The notes under the pieces are model-generated. The model was not told where the DNA came from. It saw only the letters and a list, made by a program, of their open reading frames with translations, and did no database searches. From Solicoccozyma terricola (taxonomy: Eukaryota > Basidiomycota > Tremellomycetes > Filobasidiales > Piskurozymaceae), in assembly GCA_001600875.1 (NCBI GenBank), contig BCLD01000003.1, positions 840,391-895,191 on the forward strand: DNA of 54,801 nt. The letters run 5' to 3'. Shown one piece after another: positions 12,885 through 24,937 of the stretch (its first letter is position 1; each line of letters opens with the position of its first letter). The position numbers and the translations under genes were made by a program.

Positions 12885-15772
12885 CTACGCATGTTGGGCT
12901 GCGCGTACTTGCTGCCTCAATCGAGTGGTCTCGCTTTGAAGGGAGTTGAGCTGGGAGGAAAAACGCCGATCAGCACGAAAAATTTGAGGTATCCACGTTT
13001 CAGACTCACCTCATCCAGGAGCTGGATTCGTTGAGTTTGTTCCCTGAAATTCCGCTCTATGAGATGATAGTACTGCTCTGAGAAAGCGAACCCTCTCACC
13101 TTGTCCTCATTTCCTCCATATCTTCCTCACTCGCATCCAGCTTTCTCTGCAACTCCGCGATTCGACCTTCCAGCTTGAGCTGCATCGACTTCTTCTCCTG
13201 TTGCGAATCCTCAGCCATTGATAATGCGTTTTGAGAGAGTTTATCGTTGGCGTCGCGAAGGCGATGGCATATTTCGGCTTGTTTGGTGGTCTCGGCTTCG
13301 AGGACACGTTTGGTACTTTCAAGGGCAGCCACCGTCGATCGCATCTCGCTGATTTGGTCACTGTGGTGTTGAGATTGTTGTTTATTTGGCATTCAGGCTG
13401 TAGACCTTGAGATGACACTCACGCCATGGTCCTCTCAGCCTCGGAGGTGTTATTCAGGCGTGCTTGGAGCGTGGCAACTTGCCTAACGGAGCACAGAGAG
13501 CTACATCAGCGAATCCCTACGATTGTAGAAAAAGGGACTGACTCACCTCTGATACGTCTGCAGATGACTGCTACTATCTTCAGCCAACTTCTTAGCCTTT
13601 GTCGCGTTGTCCTTCCACAAGTTCCTCTCCCCGCTAGCCCTCATCACACGCTCGGTCAGCAGCTGGCCATCGGCGATCAGCATCTTGACCCGTTCCAGTA
13701 CTTTCTCAAGACCCTGGTGTTGTTCCCTCCTGTCCGTCGATGGAGAGTAAATGGCACGCAGAGCGTCAAAGTTTATCTCGGCCCTCGGAGAAGCGAGCTG
13801 GTTATCAAATTTACCCGTCTGAACATCGATTGGCCCGACATGACGACGAATCTCGGGGTCTGGTAACGTGTTCCAGAGCTCGCCAAGGAGCCGGTCATTG
13901 CGCGCCAACTCTTCTCGCAGAGACCGATTGTCAGCAGTGAGGTTATCAGATGAAGACGTCGTCTTCGAAGCGACTGAGCGTTCAGTAGCAGCTAAAGCCT
14001 CCTGCAAACGTTTGTTTTCAGCTTGTAGGGAAGCAAATTGATCGGCATGGCGCTGAGGTTCGTGAAACCGGTCAGCATGCGGAACGAGCGATACCAAGCA
14101 TTGTGATACTCACCAACAATCTTTGCTCGTATTCTGCGATTTGTCTCGCTTTCGCCTGATCCTCCTTGCCTGCTCCTCTATTCAACTGCTCAACCTGCGC
14201 CAGCAACGCATCTCTGTCGGTCGCCACCCTCCTCAGCTCATCTTCCATTCCCATCCCAACCTCCCTCATTTCCGACTTGACCACTGCAAGCTCCTCGTCT
14301 TTGCGTTTGACGTCAGCTCGCAACTTCTTGACGACCTCGATAAATTCGCCCGGTTGCTGCAGATCGTCTCGTTGAAGGGTCTCGCCGAGAGCTCTTCTCA
14401 ACGTCTGCCATCGATCAGCATGTGCTTGTCCCTCCTGGACGTGCTGATGCAATTCTTCTCTCTCGGATTCCCACTTGACCTTGTTTCCCTCCAACCTGTC
14501 CCTCTGATCACGAGTGTTCTGCAGCTCCTTCTGGACCTCCTCTGCGTTTCGGTGCAACATCCCCATGCGTCCTTCCACGTCTCTGATCTTCGAATCCCTC
14601 AGAGCTACATCCCGCTCCAGCTTCTCCACCTGTGCTGGCAACTTGTTCATCTTTTCAAGTTGCGATTTTAACGCGGCGTTTTCCGCTACCTTCTCCTCGG
14701 CGGCTTGAATGGCTTGACTAAGGTTTTTGACTTCACGGGCCATGGATCCTGCCCAATGTTCCATCAACTGACGACGGAGTTCGTTCTCACGATATCGCAG
14801 CACCAGCATATCCTGATTAGTAAATTCGCCACAACATTAGTATTCGATCGCTAAAAGACCCTTTCAAACCACCCCGTCGTTCACCTTCTCAGCGTCCGAT
14901 GCTTTCTTCTCGGCGACCACCAAGCTCTCCATCGTCTGCTTCGACAAGCGCTTACTCGATCCGTTCAGCTTGGCCAAGGTCTTTGCAGCCGTCAGGATCT
15001 TCTGCTCTCGCTGATGACGAGCGACAGATGAGTGTAGTCGGGAAGTGAGCATGGTTAGCTCCTAAAAGACGATGAGGAGAAGTGTCAGTTTATATATTTT
15101 TCAACTCTTTTCAGCAATCCATCTCACCTTCTTCCACTCGTCAACCTCATCCCACCTCGCGGTCGGCATCTTCTCGCAATCCAATGCTGCTTGATTTGCC
15201 AACAAGGTCGCCATCATTCCGGCCGAATCATCGCTTGCATGCCCGCTGGATGATGGTTCTGTATATCTCTCTCGATCTCGCTCGTATTGGCGAATTGTAT
15301 TGGACCTTTCGACTTCTGGAGGTGAATGTCTATTATTTGAGCGATCGACAGGTGGAATCCGAAGAGATGAGGATGACGAGGTTGTGGAGGCTGCGTAAGT
15401 TGTCTCCGATGTATGCAACTCTTCCTCGAATGGCCGGACGTTTGATTGCCCTCGTGGTTTCTCGAGTTCATGTTTGTCATTCATAGCTGGTGAATGACCC
15501 AACGTCGCTTGCGGCGAGCCAGAACGCATGACAGGTCCACCAGCATCCCCATTCCTGCTTGACCACGAAGCATCCTCCTCTGCCCCGCCTGCTTGCATCC
15601 TTCTCAACCATTCACTCCTGTCCTCTTCGGCAAGTGTATGCATTGCTGGTCTTGCCGTTTCACCCGAATAAGGTGACTTGGCTCGAAAGAATGCTGATTT
15701 AGGGATCTGACGAGTAGGCGAGGTGGGACTGGAGATGTTCTCGCGTTCGCGATAACGAGACGGCGACTCCAT
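12885..15772 (-). CDS. Uds1-domain (up-regulated during septation) coiled-coil protein
   Basis: Eight exons (15772-15128, 15061-14885, 14812-14114, 14052-13547, 13482-13423, 13360-13100, 13043-13010, 12950-12885) give about 815 residues. The first 190 residues are Ser/Pro/Arg-rich and disordered. Next comes the Uds1-type helical block: WDEVDEWKKELTMLTSRLH, an AAKTLAKLN helix, and YRENELRRQLMEHWAG ending roughly at residue 295. The rest is almost continuous heptad coiled coil (for example KNLSQAIQAAEEKVAENAAL and DQISEMRSTVAALE), interrupted near residues 550-590 by an LPDPEIRRHVGP segment. S. pombe Uds1 is induced at septation; a septum or polarity scaffold role is inference. The last two exons are only 34 and 66 nt, placed by phase and coiled-coil continuity. 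It reads in tandem with URB1, 219 bp upstream of its start. Confidence 0.82.
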
Positions 15773-16061
15773 GGTGACCGGGAATGACGCCAGTCCAGAA
15801 AGGGTGACCGTGAGGTGTTAGATGAGGTGCTGAGACGGGTGAAGGGGGTGATGCTGCGACTGTGGTATGCTTCATGAAAGGACGAGTGTGAGTCCAACTG
15901 TGAGTCCAACGGTTGTCAACACTCGCGAAAAAGATGGCGCGTCCAAGTTGTAAACACGCGATTACTGCTCCCAACCTGCTCCCAACCAACCCTACAAGAT
16001 AAAGGGAGTTACTATACATATCCACGTAGCCATAACGAATGAGAGCGTCCATCGCTCCGAA

Positions 16062-18667
16062 TTAAAAGACATCCTCTTCTTCAGCTACTGCGCCATGCTG
16101 TCCATGTCCACGCCCGCCCGCCGATGCAAATCCCCCGACTGACTCCCTAGGTCTGAAACTGTCTCTCCTCGTGGGCCGTCTCCCTGCAGCTAATCCCAGG
16201 TTGGTCACCTTGACGCGCTTTCCCAAAAGGTCGCTACTAGCACTCCTGGCTTGAGCAGTTTTGTTCTGAGCCGTCGAGTCGCCAAGTACGTCCCGAAGTG
16301 AGACGCTGCGTCCGGCAGCTGAAGCGGTGGCGGCAACGGGCCGCGGCAATCCGCAGATCGGAGCAGGCAATCGCGAAGGTGCTCCGTTCGAAGACGTTGA
16401 AAGAGATAGCGAGTTGGACGACGCCATCGATCCAGCCGTAGTCCTTGATCGTTTCATCCCCCCCGTAGCACTTGGAGTCGGAGTCGGCGCTTCTCTCTTG
16501 CGAGCGGTCTGTGGTGCTGGCGTCCGCGCTCCTGCTCGGCTCGTCGCAGGTGTTTGAGATCCAACCCTGCCTGGGGTCGCCATTTTGCCTCGCTATCAGG
16601 CGCCACGACTGGTCAGCAGGATCGATGTGTTTGGCCTCTCGGGTGACGCTCACCTTCTTCGTTGCCTCCTTTGCTTCGAGTGCCTCTTGGATCTGTTGCA
16701 GAGCTCCCTGCCCATTCACCAGGAACACCTCTCCATATTCCGTTTCCCAATCTTGAAGAACGATCAGTAACTCTCTTTCAACCTTTTAAAGGGGCGGTTA
16801 GCTCAATGCGATTTACCTCTGGGATAGTCTACATACCTTCGGCTTCAACAGGTTCACCCTTTTCCTCATCTTTTCCTCTTGTAGCATAGCCGCTCCACCC
16901 TTTTTGAATCTATTCGGGTCAAGCATTCGATTCTCCAGCTCGGTCTCTTCGGCAGCGAGCGCGAACCATTCTTGCACTTTGGAGATGACGGGTGACTTGA
17001 GTTCCCATTCGGATTGCATGGATGTTAGGTATGTTTCATGTTGAGTGAGGATGTCCTCGGAAAGTTGTTCTGTGCAATCGACCGTTTCTCTCAGCTGCCC
17101 TGACGCTAAATACGTGAGCTTTTGCTCTCCGCTCACCTTCCCAAAATGCCTTGAACCCTTCCCTTTGCTCGTCACCATAGAACAAGGCATCCCACAAAAC
17201 CTCGATCTCTCGTCTGACTGACTCGATGTACTGCATCAGATTCTCATTCCGTATTTTTGTAACTCTGGACAGCTCGGATTCGTACTAGGATGTTCCATAT
17301 TGACAATCAGGGGAGGGCTTTTCAGACCGTCAAAATCATAACCTCACTCACCGCGGCAATAACTTCATCAGCCAGTCCTCGATGACCGTTGATAAACGTT
17401 TCCCTTTCTTCTTCGGATAGATCTAATCGATTCCAAATCGGGACCAATGCATCATACATCGATTGGATCTTCTCTTCCCTTGCTGCCTTTTCTTTGTTCC
17501 ACTGTAAATGGTACGGCGTGGCGTTTGTTAAAACCGATGCCTCGGACGTTAACTAAAAGATTCTGCAGTGTCTTACCAAACCCTCGACTTCCTTTGCCCA
17601 CTCCAACATCCCCTCAATAGGATCAAAATCCAACCCTCCTCTCAATCTCAACTCCTCAGCTTCCGTATCTTCCGGCTGATTAATCTCGATAAATTTCCCT
17701 AGCGCTTGTTCGTTTGCTCCATTGTCTTTCCCCGGACATGTTACGGGCAAGAGAGTGGGTGGGATACTATGGGAAGACGAGGAGATAGAAGGAAGGGAGA
17801 GATCGAAATGAAGCCATAGGAGAGAAATGAAGATTGGTCTCAAGGTTTCTATCCGCCGCGTCTGCAGGAAAGGAACATGATGTTTATCCAACCAAGCACT
17901 CTCAACCTTTGATCGAAGCAGATACTCACCTTCTCTGCTTCACCATCAGCAATAAACTTTTCAAGAACTTGTACTTGTTCTTCTCCTACGGCAATCAAGA
18001 CCCCTTCCGGTGATTCTGCTGCCTGAGTGATCGAGTTTGTCGGTCTTTGAAAGGGAAACGAAGGGCCAAGTATTCGACAAAGATCATCGCACTTTGCGTG
18101 TAGAGCTGAGTGTTTGTGAAGAGTTTCAGCCACCGTTATTACCGTTAAATGAATGATATATATCACCTTGAACTTTTTGAAGACGACCAAGATACGACTG
18201 AAATCAGATGAAGGAGGGATCGTCAGAGGGAAGATCATCAGGGTGACCACGCAGGATGACTTCTCACCTCCTTCAAAATAGCCTTGCTTTCGATCAGGAA
18301 TCTGAGCTGATCCGGTAAGCTCTATCTTCCCAACTGTGATCAGATTCGCTAAACATCAAACCATCCAAATCACACCACTCACATCCGTGACCACAGGTGT
18401 CATAGCCAATTCCCTATCCTCCCTTCCCACACATAACGCCTCACTCAATTTCCCAATTTCTTTCTGCTCGACCTCCAACTTTTCCATCCACTCTCCTACC
18501 TCTACCTGCCTCAATCGCACCACTCCATCCACCGCTGTGCGAATCGCTTCGTCGAGCCTGCCATGGTCGCGTTCTAGTTCCGAGGGTGATAGGGCGAGTT
18601 GCGCGTGTAGCTGATGGAGACGAGGTAGTTGTGATTCAAGATGATGCTGCCAAGATGTGATGGACAT
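16062..18667 (-). CDS. ASE1: ASE1/PRC1 (MAP65) antiparallel microtubule-bundling protein
   Basis: Ten exons (18667-18383, 18321-18268, 18197-18167, 18105-17930, 17861-17577, 17501-17352, 17284-17137, 17069-16837, 16782-16654, 16592-16062) encode 673 residues. Family landmarks run in order: an N-terminal dimerisation coil (EVGEWMEKLEVEQKEIGKL), SLPDQLRFLIESKAILKE, then the spectrin-like microtubule-binding region in exons 6-9 (residues about 278-497) with IWNRLDLSEEERETFI, VRREIEVLWDALFYG, and ENRMLDPNRFKKGGAAMLQ. The last exon (about 176 residues) is a basic, Ser/Thr-Pro-rich tail, as expected for Cdk regulation and microtubule binding. Ase1/PRC1 crosslinks antiparallel microtubules in the spindle midzone and supports cytokinesis. 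Acceptors of introns 7 and 8 were chosen by phase and normal intron length (67 and 54 nt). Confidence 0.93.
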
Positions 18668-19219
18668 GATGCGATATCAGTGCGGCATGACCTTTGTATC
18701 TGCTCAAGGGGAGTGGAGTGATGGTGTCGGCGATGCTGCAGGAGTGACGACGATTGTTGACTTTGTTAGTTGATTGACGTTCTAAGTGAGATTATGTAAT
18801 CAAACCCAAACCCGGGGGGCGAATGGTGGCGACAAAGTGCGTGTAGAGGTGATATCTCCTCAGGTGTAGTGACATGTCTGTGGGTAATTTGGTCTGCTGG
18901 ATATAATGCTGTACGAGATAAAGTCTCGTTCAAGGAGAGACTGCACGAGGTCTATTAATCTGCCAAACTTCGCTTTGCTTTGTTTGGGATGGACGATTCT
19001 GCTCTTGCACGTGGTTACAGTACATTCCCAATGAAAGGGAGCTACTCTTGGATACCGCCGGACGATGATATGGGATAGGGGGACGAGCGTGGTTTAGCGT
19101 GATGGTGTAAAGAGGATGGAGTGTGACGTGATGGTGGTAAGATAAGGGAACAAATACAAACAAGGACAAGAGTGCGGAAGTCCAAGATGGAGGAAATAAT
19201 GTGGAAAGGCAAGAAAGAA
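18668..19219. other. Intergenic region upstream of ASE1
   Basis: These 552 bp lie between the SNF7 stop and the ASE1 start, both on minus. They should hold the SNF7 3' end and the ASE1 promoter. I see no coding potential, repeat or RNA gene here. Confidence 0.5.
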
Positions 19220-20376
19220 TCACATTGCCAACTCGGCTTGAAGTTGCCGAAGTTGTTCTTCCTCGTCGTCTTCCTCCTGTCTTTGCTTGGCCTCTGTACG
19301 AGTATCGACCCCCGTCAGCATTGAAAGTCCACACGATACCTTGATCTCATCATACTCACGTTCCCTTCCCTCGGTGAGACCCGGTGCCCTCGTTGGTGAA
19401 TGAACTGGTGCTCTCTCGGCACCCATCAGTCGGTCGTTCAACTGCTCCTGTTCCAATTCCTCCAGCTCGTTCTTCAACTCCTCCTGTTGACAGCGAAAAG
19501 GCATCAGCTTTTTTGATTGTTTCCGTCAGCAAGGGTACCATACTTACATCATCAACATCGATACCCATATTGACAGGGTTGGAAATAGCGTCCGAGATCT
19601 CATTGGTGAGATCCATCTGTTCACGAATAGAGTCCATAGTCGCATCGACTTTGTTGATATTGCTGAGAGTAGGTAACACCTAGTCGTTAGTCTTAACCCC
19701 AGGGATATTATCATTCCGTCAGCACCTACAGATTGCCATGAATGCCTTTCAATGCCTCAGCCCCCTTCTTCATGGCGACCATAGTTTCAGCGTTCAAATT
19801 AGCGCTTTCGATCGCATTGACCTGGAATGTGTAACACGTTGGATCAGCAACCAAATACTGAGCGCAGAGAAGACAGCAAGTATGGCATACCTGCGTCTCC
19901 AAGGTAAGTCGAGTGCCCGCGATTCGATCGAGCTCTGCTTCGAATGCCTTCTTCTGCCGGAGAGCGGCGATTGCGACTGTAGTGTGGTGGTGTAAAGGAA
20001 AGGAGGAGCAGGAAAAGGGGGTGAAACGTCAGCAGATGATTTCAAAGACAGTACGGAGAACGTCCCGTTTGACGGAAAGCAATGGATAGTAATTGCTAGC
20101 AGTCGCTCAAGACCGATGCTCCACATGCAGCCTATCCATCAGATCCCATGCCCTCTCTCTCCACGTCCTACCAATTCTACCAATCTCCAGTCACTCACGT
20201 CGCTTATTCGTGGTAGCATTAGCCCTTGCTTTCTTAACTTCCTCGTCGATTTTCTTCTGCAAATGCTCCTCCTTCTTATCTAGCATCAGCAATTGTTGTC
20301 TGAGTCCGACGATCGCATCTCGTGCACCTTGACGATTGTCTCGCCGGCCAGTGAAATAGGACATCCAGCCGGACAT
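19220..20376 (-). CDS. SNF7: SNF7/VPS32, ESCRT-III core subunit (CHMP4)
   Basis: Six exons (20376-20199, 19976-19891, 19821-19730, 19662-19548, 19483-19360, 19293-19220) encode 222 residues, the usual length. The protein starts MSGWMSYFTGRRD, has the basic helix block AIVGLRQQLLMLDKKEEHLQ and the long second helix around LAIAALRQKKAFEAELDRI. The hallmarks GIHGNLNINKVDATMDSIRE and EQMDLTNEISDAIS follow, then an acidic C terminus ending in a helix (EEQLRQLQAELAM) of the MIM/Alix-binding type. Snf7 polymerises on endosomal membranes for multivesicular-body sorting, and in fungi also serves the Rim101 pH pathway. Intron 1 is unusually long for this locus (222 nt). The intron 3 acceptor was set by the conserved NLNINKVDA junction. 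Confidence 0.96.
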
Positions 20377-20687
20377 GGTGGAGGAATCGATAGCTGCTTG
20401 CTTTGAGAGCGGCGCGCCGAGGTGGGAGATTAGTTGTCAAGCTGAGAGAGATGCAGGAGTCGGTGTGAAGTAGATAGACTGCCAGCTGCCGAATGGTATG
20501 TTTGATGTAAGAAATGAATTATTGTTGACGATGGGATGATGATGCTGATAGTGGCGTTATTCCGCGTCTCACGATGGACACACAGCCATGACTCAGGATG
20601 AGCAATCGCCACTCTATCTCATCACACATGGGCTGTCGTAACATTGGTCGTCAACTATAATCTCCAGTAGAACTAATTTAAACCGAT
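20377..20687. other. Intergenic region upstream of SNF7
   Basis: These 311 bp between the RhoGEF stop and the SNF7 start (both minus) should hold the RhoGEF 3' end and the SNF7 promoter. Nothing else is recognisable. Confidence 0.45.
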
Positions 20688-23600
20688 TCATATCCACTTC
20701 GCAGGAGGCTTCGGGACGAGAGAGCCTGGAAGAGGCTTGATATTTGCTCGTCCAGTCGCTGCTCCAGCCATCCCAGGTCGAGGCAGGTTTCTCTCGAGGG
20801 GTCCAACGCTGGTCCTCCCTTGTCTATTGGGAATCGGCCCAGTTCCATTTCCCGCACCCATCACCGCGGCCAAACTGTTCCTGCTCGCTGCTCCAGGCCG
20901 AATCGTCGTCCTGCTCCCTGCCCTAGACCCCGCTCCCGCTCCCGCTCCCCCTCCAACTGTCTCAGGAGACCTCAATCTCCCAGCAAACTTTGCCTCTGAG
21001 TTCGCTATCCCAATCTCGGACCTTCTCTGAAGACTTGCAAACGTCGGTGCCGTGAGTCTCCCGCTTATCGCGCCCGTGGACGCCCGAGATGATCTCCCAC
21101 CTCCATCACGGCGACTGGGGAGAGGCAGAGGTCGTAACGAATCACATACGCCGAATGCAAAAGACATTCGAGAAAAGTTGTCGGATCCATCAGATTCGTC
21201 GTCCGAATCGGAAGGATGAAGGTTCGTCGGAGAGTTGAGAGAGGTAATATTTGGGTTGTCGCTACTTTGAATTCGGCTAATCCTATTTGAGAGAAGAGGG
21301 GTCAGACTGTCGTTTCTGTAGCATTCGGGCGAGACTTTACTTACTCGGCCATGTTGAGACTGAATTGAACTCGGATGAGCGTCAACATCATACACTGACT
21401 GACATGAGAGACCGTACTCACAGGCCATGCTGGAAAGCTGCACTCTCACTAGCGAACCACTCCTCAACCTTGATGAACTGATGCGAGGAGTATCAAGGCG
21501 TTCAAGTACCATCTCTTCAGGAAAGACACGGATGTCCTCACCTTGTACAGATTCCTAGGTTGAAACTGCGTACTTCTCCTTCCAACCGTGGCGACTTTCT
21601 TCCCATTAGCTTGGGCGTCCACTGCCGACTTTCGCGAACCAAGGGGTAAAACCGTGGACCCGATCTTCTGGCAGAGCAGCGAGACGTCCGTGAACGAGCT
21701 GCGTGTCAACCAGGAAAGCAAAGTTCAAAAGATGCTCCATATTGAAATCCGGCATGCAGCGAGCGCGAGCGAGAACTCACACGACCCAAAGCTCTACCGC
21801 AGCAGTCGGTCCAATGCCCTTCAGTATATCACTCAACCTCTTCAACGACTTCTTATTCTTGATTGTAGCCTGTCTTCGAGCCAGATCCTCTGCGGCCGAT
21901 CGCTCATCGTCCAGTGGATGCTCTGCCACGAGCAGACGAGTCGATTTTGGTGCCACAAGACCCTGCAAAGAGGGAAAATGTCAGAAACCCACTATTGTCA
22001 GTATCAACTGATTATTTCTCCACCTTTTCATTCTCCAATCCTTCTATCCGAGCGAAAGCATCTCTCGTCTTGTCTCGCACGTCCTTGGCAGTCTTCTCAT
22101 CCTCGATACTCCTTACGATCTCTTCAACTTCTTCTACCATAAGAATGGTAGCTTCATACTCCTTGGTGGATGGGTCCGTGTTCTATGAGGAAACGATGGC
22201 TTAGCAAAGGTAGCATCGAACGACACAGAACAAAAGCTCACATAAAGGAGATTTTGAAACAACAGCGGGTACTTGACAAGCCTTTGAAATGGCTTGCTGA
22301 GGGAGATTACGAATCCGCTTTCTCCTCGATTGGCTGCGATATCCTCTAAAGCCTGAGATAGCGAAGGAGCAATCAGAGATGGATTTTAAATACCAGATTC
22401 CTGAACCGACCTCCAAGATCCCACCAAGCTTGACTCTCTCTTGCGTTTCTGACTTCTCCTCTAGTGAAAGACCCTTGACAGATGTCGCAGCATCGTGGCA
22501 GTTCTCAATCTGCTGAAGTGCCCTTTCAAGATGCAAGATGTAGGTGGCATACTCGCGTAAGATGGCAGACTAGAAACGGAAGCGCGGGTCAATAGGAATA
22601 TATCAAAGTATCGGGCTTGACTCACATGATTGATGAAAACGTCTGCCAGGCTCCGTACCAACGGGTACTGTGTGTCATATCTTTGCTTCAGCGCTCCGCT
22701 GAGAGCGAGGTGTCCTTTTATGATGCCATTTCCTAGCACTTCAAGCACTTTCCTGAGCTCCTCTGGCAAGACTGGTGCCGTTGGCTTCGCAGAGGGAGGC
22801 ACAGAGGCGATCCGTTTCCGGAGCTTATGTGGGCCTATATTTGTCGAAAGTGCGGGCAATGGCGGCGACGATGTTGATGTTGGTGCTGTTGCATTGTTCA
22901 CGGCTGAGACTGTTGCATTGTTCACGGCTGAGAAAGCATGGGTATCGTGGCTACCCGACTTCGGCGTCGGACGAAGGGACATCCTCGCCTGAGTTAGTGA
23001 CACCGATTGCGGTAAATTATTGATTGCTGGCCCATTCGACCTCGGTGGAGGAGGTAGAGAATGATGACCTCTTGCATAGCGTGACGTGAGATCCTGGGTC
23101 GATGGTCGACCGTTCGTTATGTATGCGTAATGTCCCTTTATCCTCGATTTAATGGACTCGTCGACCAGCATGGGCCTCTGACTTGAGCCAGAGGCGGATG
23201 ACCGTTCCTCATATGTGTCCGTGGACGGCCCTCGCTCAGGTATGCTATCCGCTGGCGTGTCAGGTCTGGGTGTCGCGTAACGCGAAGCTATCGGGAGGTA
23301 TGAAAAGTCATCGCCCACGGTTGATATGGGTGACGTGGTCGTACGCTCGCCATGGGACGGTGGCAGCACTCGGTGGCATCTAGCCTCGTATGTTGCGGCT
23401 GGACCGGTTTCGTTTTGCGGTGATAACATAGGAGAAGATAAAGCTGGAATGACAGGTGTGCTAATATTCTGAGGTGGAATGAGAGCATCGATGAAAGTTT
23501 CTTTCAGCTTTATCAGCTCTGCCACGTATCTGTGATGAGTTGTGTCCAAAGGTCAGAATCCGATCGTTGGCTATTCTGCCGGTGCTACCACCATCTACCC

Positions 23601-24552
23601 ACCTCTCCTCGCTGCTAACAATTTCCCACAACACCTCCTGCCTCGTCCTCTCCCTCGCCGATAAATTGTCAATCAAATCACCCTCAGTCATCTCACTCCA
23701 ACTTGCTTGAGCTGGACAAAACGCTCCTGCTCGAGCACTCGATTCCGACGTTCCGATTGTATTGGAGCTCTCGATCGAGTCACCACGTTTGCGGCCGACA
23801 GTCAAATCTTGTGTTCGCGAAGATGAGGATGCAGGGCTTGAACGACGACGGTCTGTCATACGAGAAGTCTCGATAGTATGAAGTAGGGAGGATTTACCAG
23901 CTGGTGGTGGTCGTGATGTCGTCGCAGATCGATTTGTTATCGAACCAGTTGCATATGTTGATGGTAGCGTCGACACATCGTTCAACGTCTTTGTTGAATC
24001 TAATGATACCTGCGGCGTATGAGTGGGCGTCTTGCGTCCGATCGTAGTACGTCTGACCTCATCCTTTGCAGGTACTGCAGGCGGTATATCAAGCGGAATG
24101 TTGGGGTTGGAATCTAGCACCCTCGAAGTTGCCGGTGTTGAGTCCGGAGACACGAACGCAACTTTCCTAACCACCTGCTCGGAATCATTCTCTTTCCCCG
24201 CAACCCTTTCTGCTTGATCCCATAATGGCGAAGTCTCTCCCTCTGTCGTCCTGATAGGTGTTCTCGAACCCAAAGTGCTCCCACGATTCCCTACTGCCGC
24301 TGCCATCTTGTCTCTATCCAACATCAACCCTCTCCTCTTCTCGATCCTCGTAGTCTGACCCGTCAAAGTCGCCGGTTGAATTGAATGACGGAGACGTTCC
24401 TTCCGCGTAGGGATGAACTCTCCAGTTGTTTCCTCGACATGGTGCCGTCGAAAGGCTGCTCCATCCGTCGAAGCTGGTCGAGTTTTCCTATCCTTGACGT
24501 TATTCTCTGGGTCTTTCCCGGTAGGCCGCAGCCGATGAAGAAAGGACTTCAT
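20688..24552 (-). CDS. DH-PH domain Rho guanine-nucleotide exchange factor
   Basis: Ten exons (24552-23603, 23529-22626, 22569-22411, 22352-22242, 22182-22024, 21962-21781, 21698-21542, 21477-21422, 21359-21345, 21282-20688) encode about 1095 residues. A basic, disordered N terminus precedes the Dbl-homology domain. The first DH helix (RQEVLWEIVSSEERYVAELI, split by intron 1) is separated by roughly 220 disordered residues from the remainder: LRKVLEVLGNGIIKGHLALS, YPLVRSLADVFINH, REYATYILHLERAL, SLSKPFQRLVKYPLLFQNLL. A PH-like fold follows (FTDVSLLCQKIGSTVLPLG, TGRR-type VGRRSTQFQPRNLYKFIKVE, about 765-893), then a Ser/Gly/Arg-rich tail. It should load GTP onto a Rho/Cdc42 GTPase in polarity or septation; the target is unknown. 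Exon 9 is only 15 nt. Intron 3 uses a GTCGGT donor. Confidence 0.9.
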
Positions 24553-24937
24553 GGTCCGTGCCGGTAGCTGCTCGCTGCTCGCTGCTCGGTTGAGCTTGGA
24601 AGCCGGATGGCTGGGTGTTCTGAGAGTTCAATGAGCTGATTTGGTCATGCCTTGACTGAGGTGTTCGTTGTTGTGGCCCCCTCCCACTGCCCACTGCCCA
24701 CTGACCGGTCGGAAATGACATGAAATCAATAACAATCATCGTCCACGCGTTTCAAAATGGACTCGGGGTTCGGCAAACCCGTGCAAAGGGGAAGGACGGA
24801 GACACCATTGGCATTCAAATGGAGCGAGGGTAGAAAAGAAGGATATCCTCGTCGCTGACTACCCTGCGCATATCAACACGCAGCCACTGACATATGCTGC
24901 ATTGTCATATAACCGCTCAAGACCCGGCTCAAACCAT
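24553..24937. other. Intergenic region upstream of the RhoGEF gene
   Basis: These 385 bp lie between the ARC1 stop and the RhoGEF start, both on minus. A CCCACTG repeat (three near-copies, about 24684-24701) and Cys/Ser-poor junk frames are present. No gene or RNA is recognisable. Confidence 0.45.

Noticed and set aside
16791..16870. tRNA-like A box (TTAGCTCAATG) followed by GGTTCACCC on the plus strand
   Set aside because: Acceptor ends do not pair, there is no anticodon stem, and the region is ASE1 intron 8 plus exon 8 on the other strand.
17070..17136. Acceptors giving a 31- or 37-nt ASE1 intron 7
   Set aside because: Both keep frame but are implausibly short. The TGCACAG acceptor gives a normal 67-nt intron and better family continuity (FWEEQLSEDIL).
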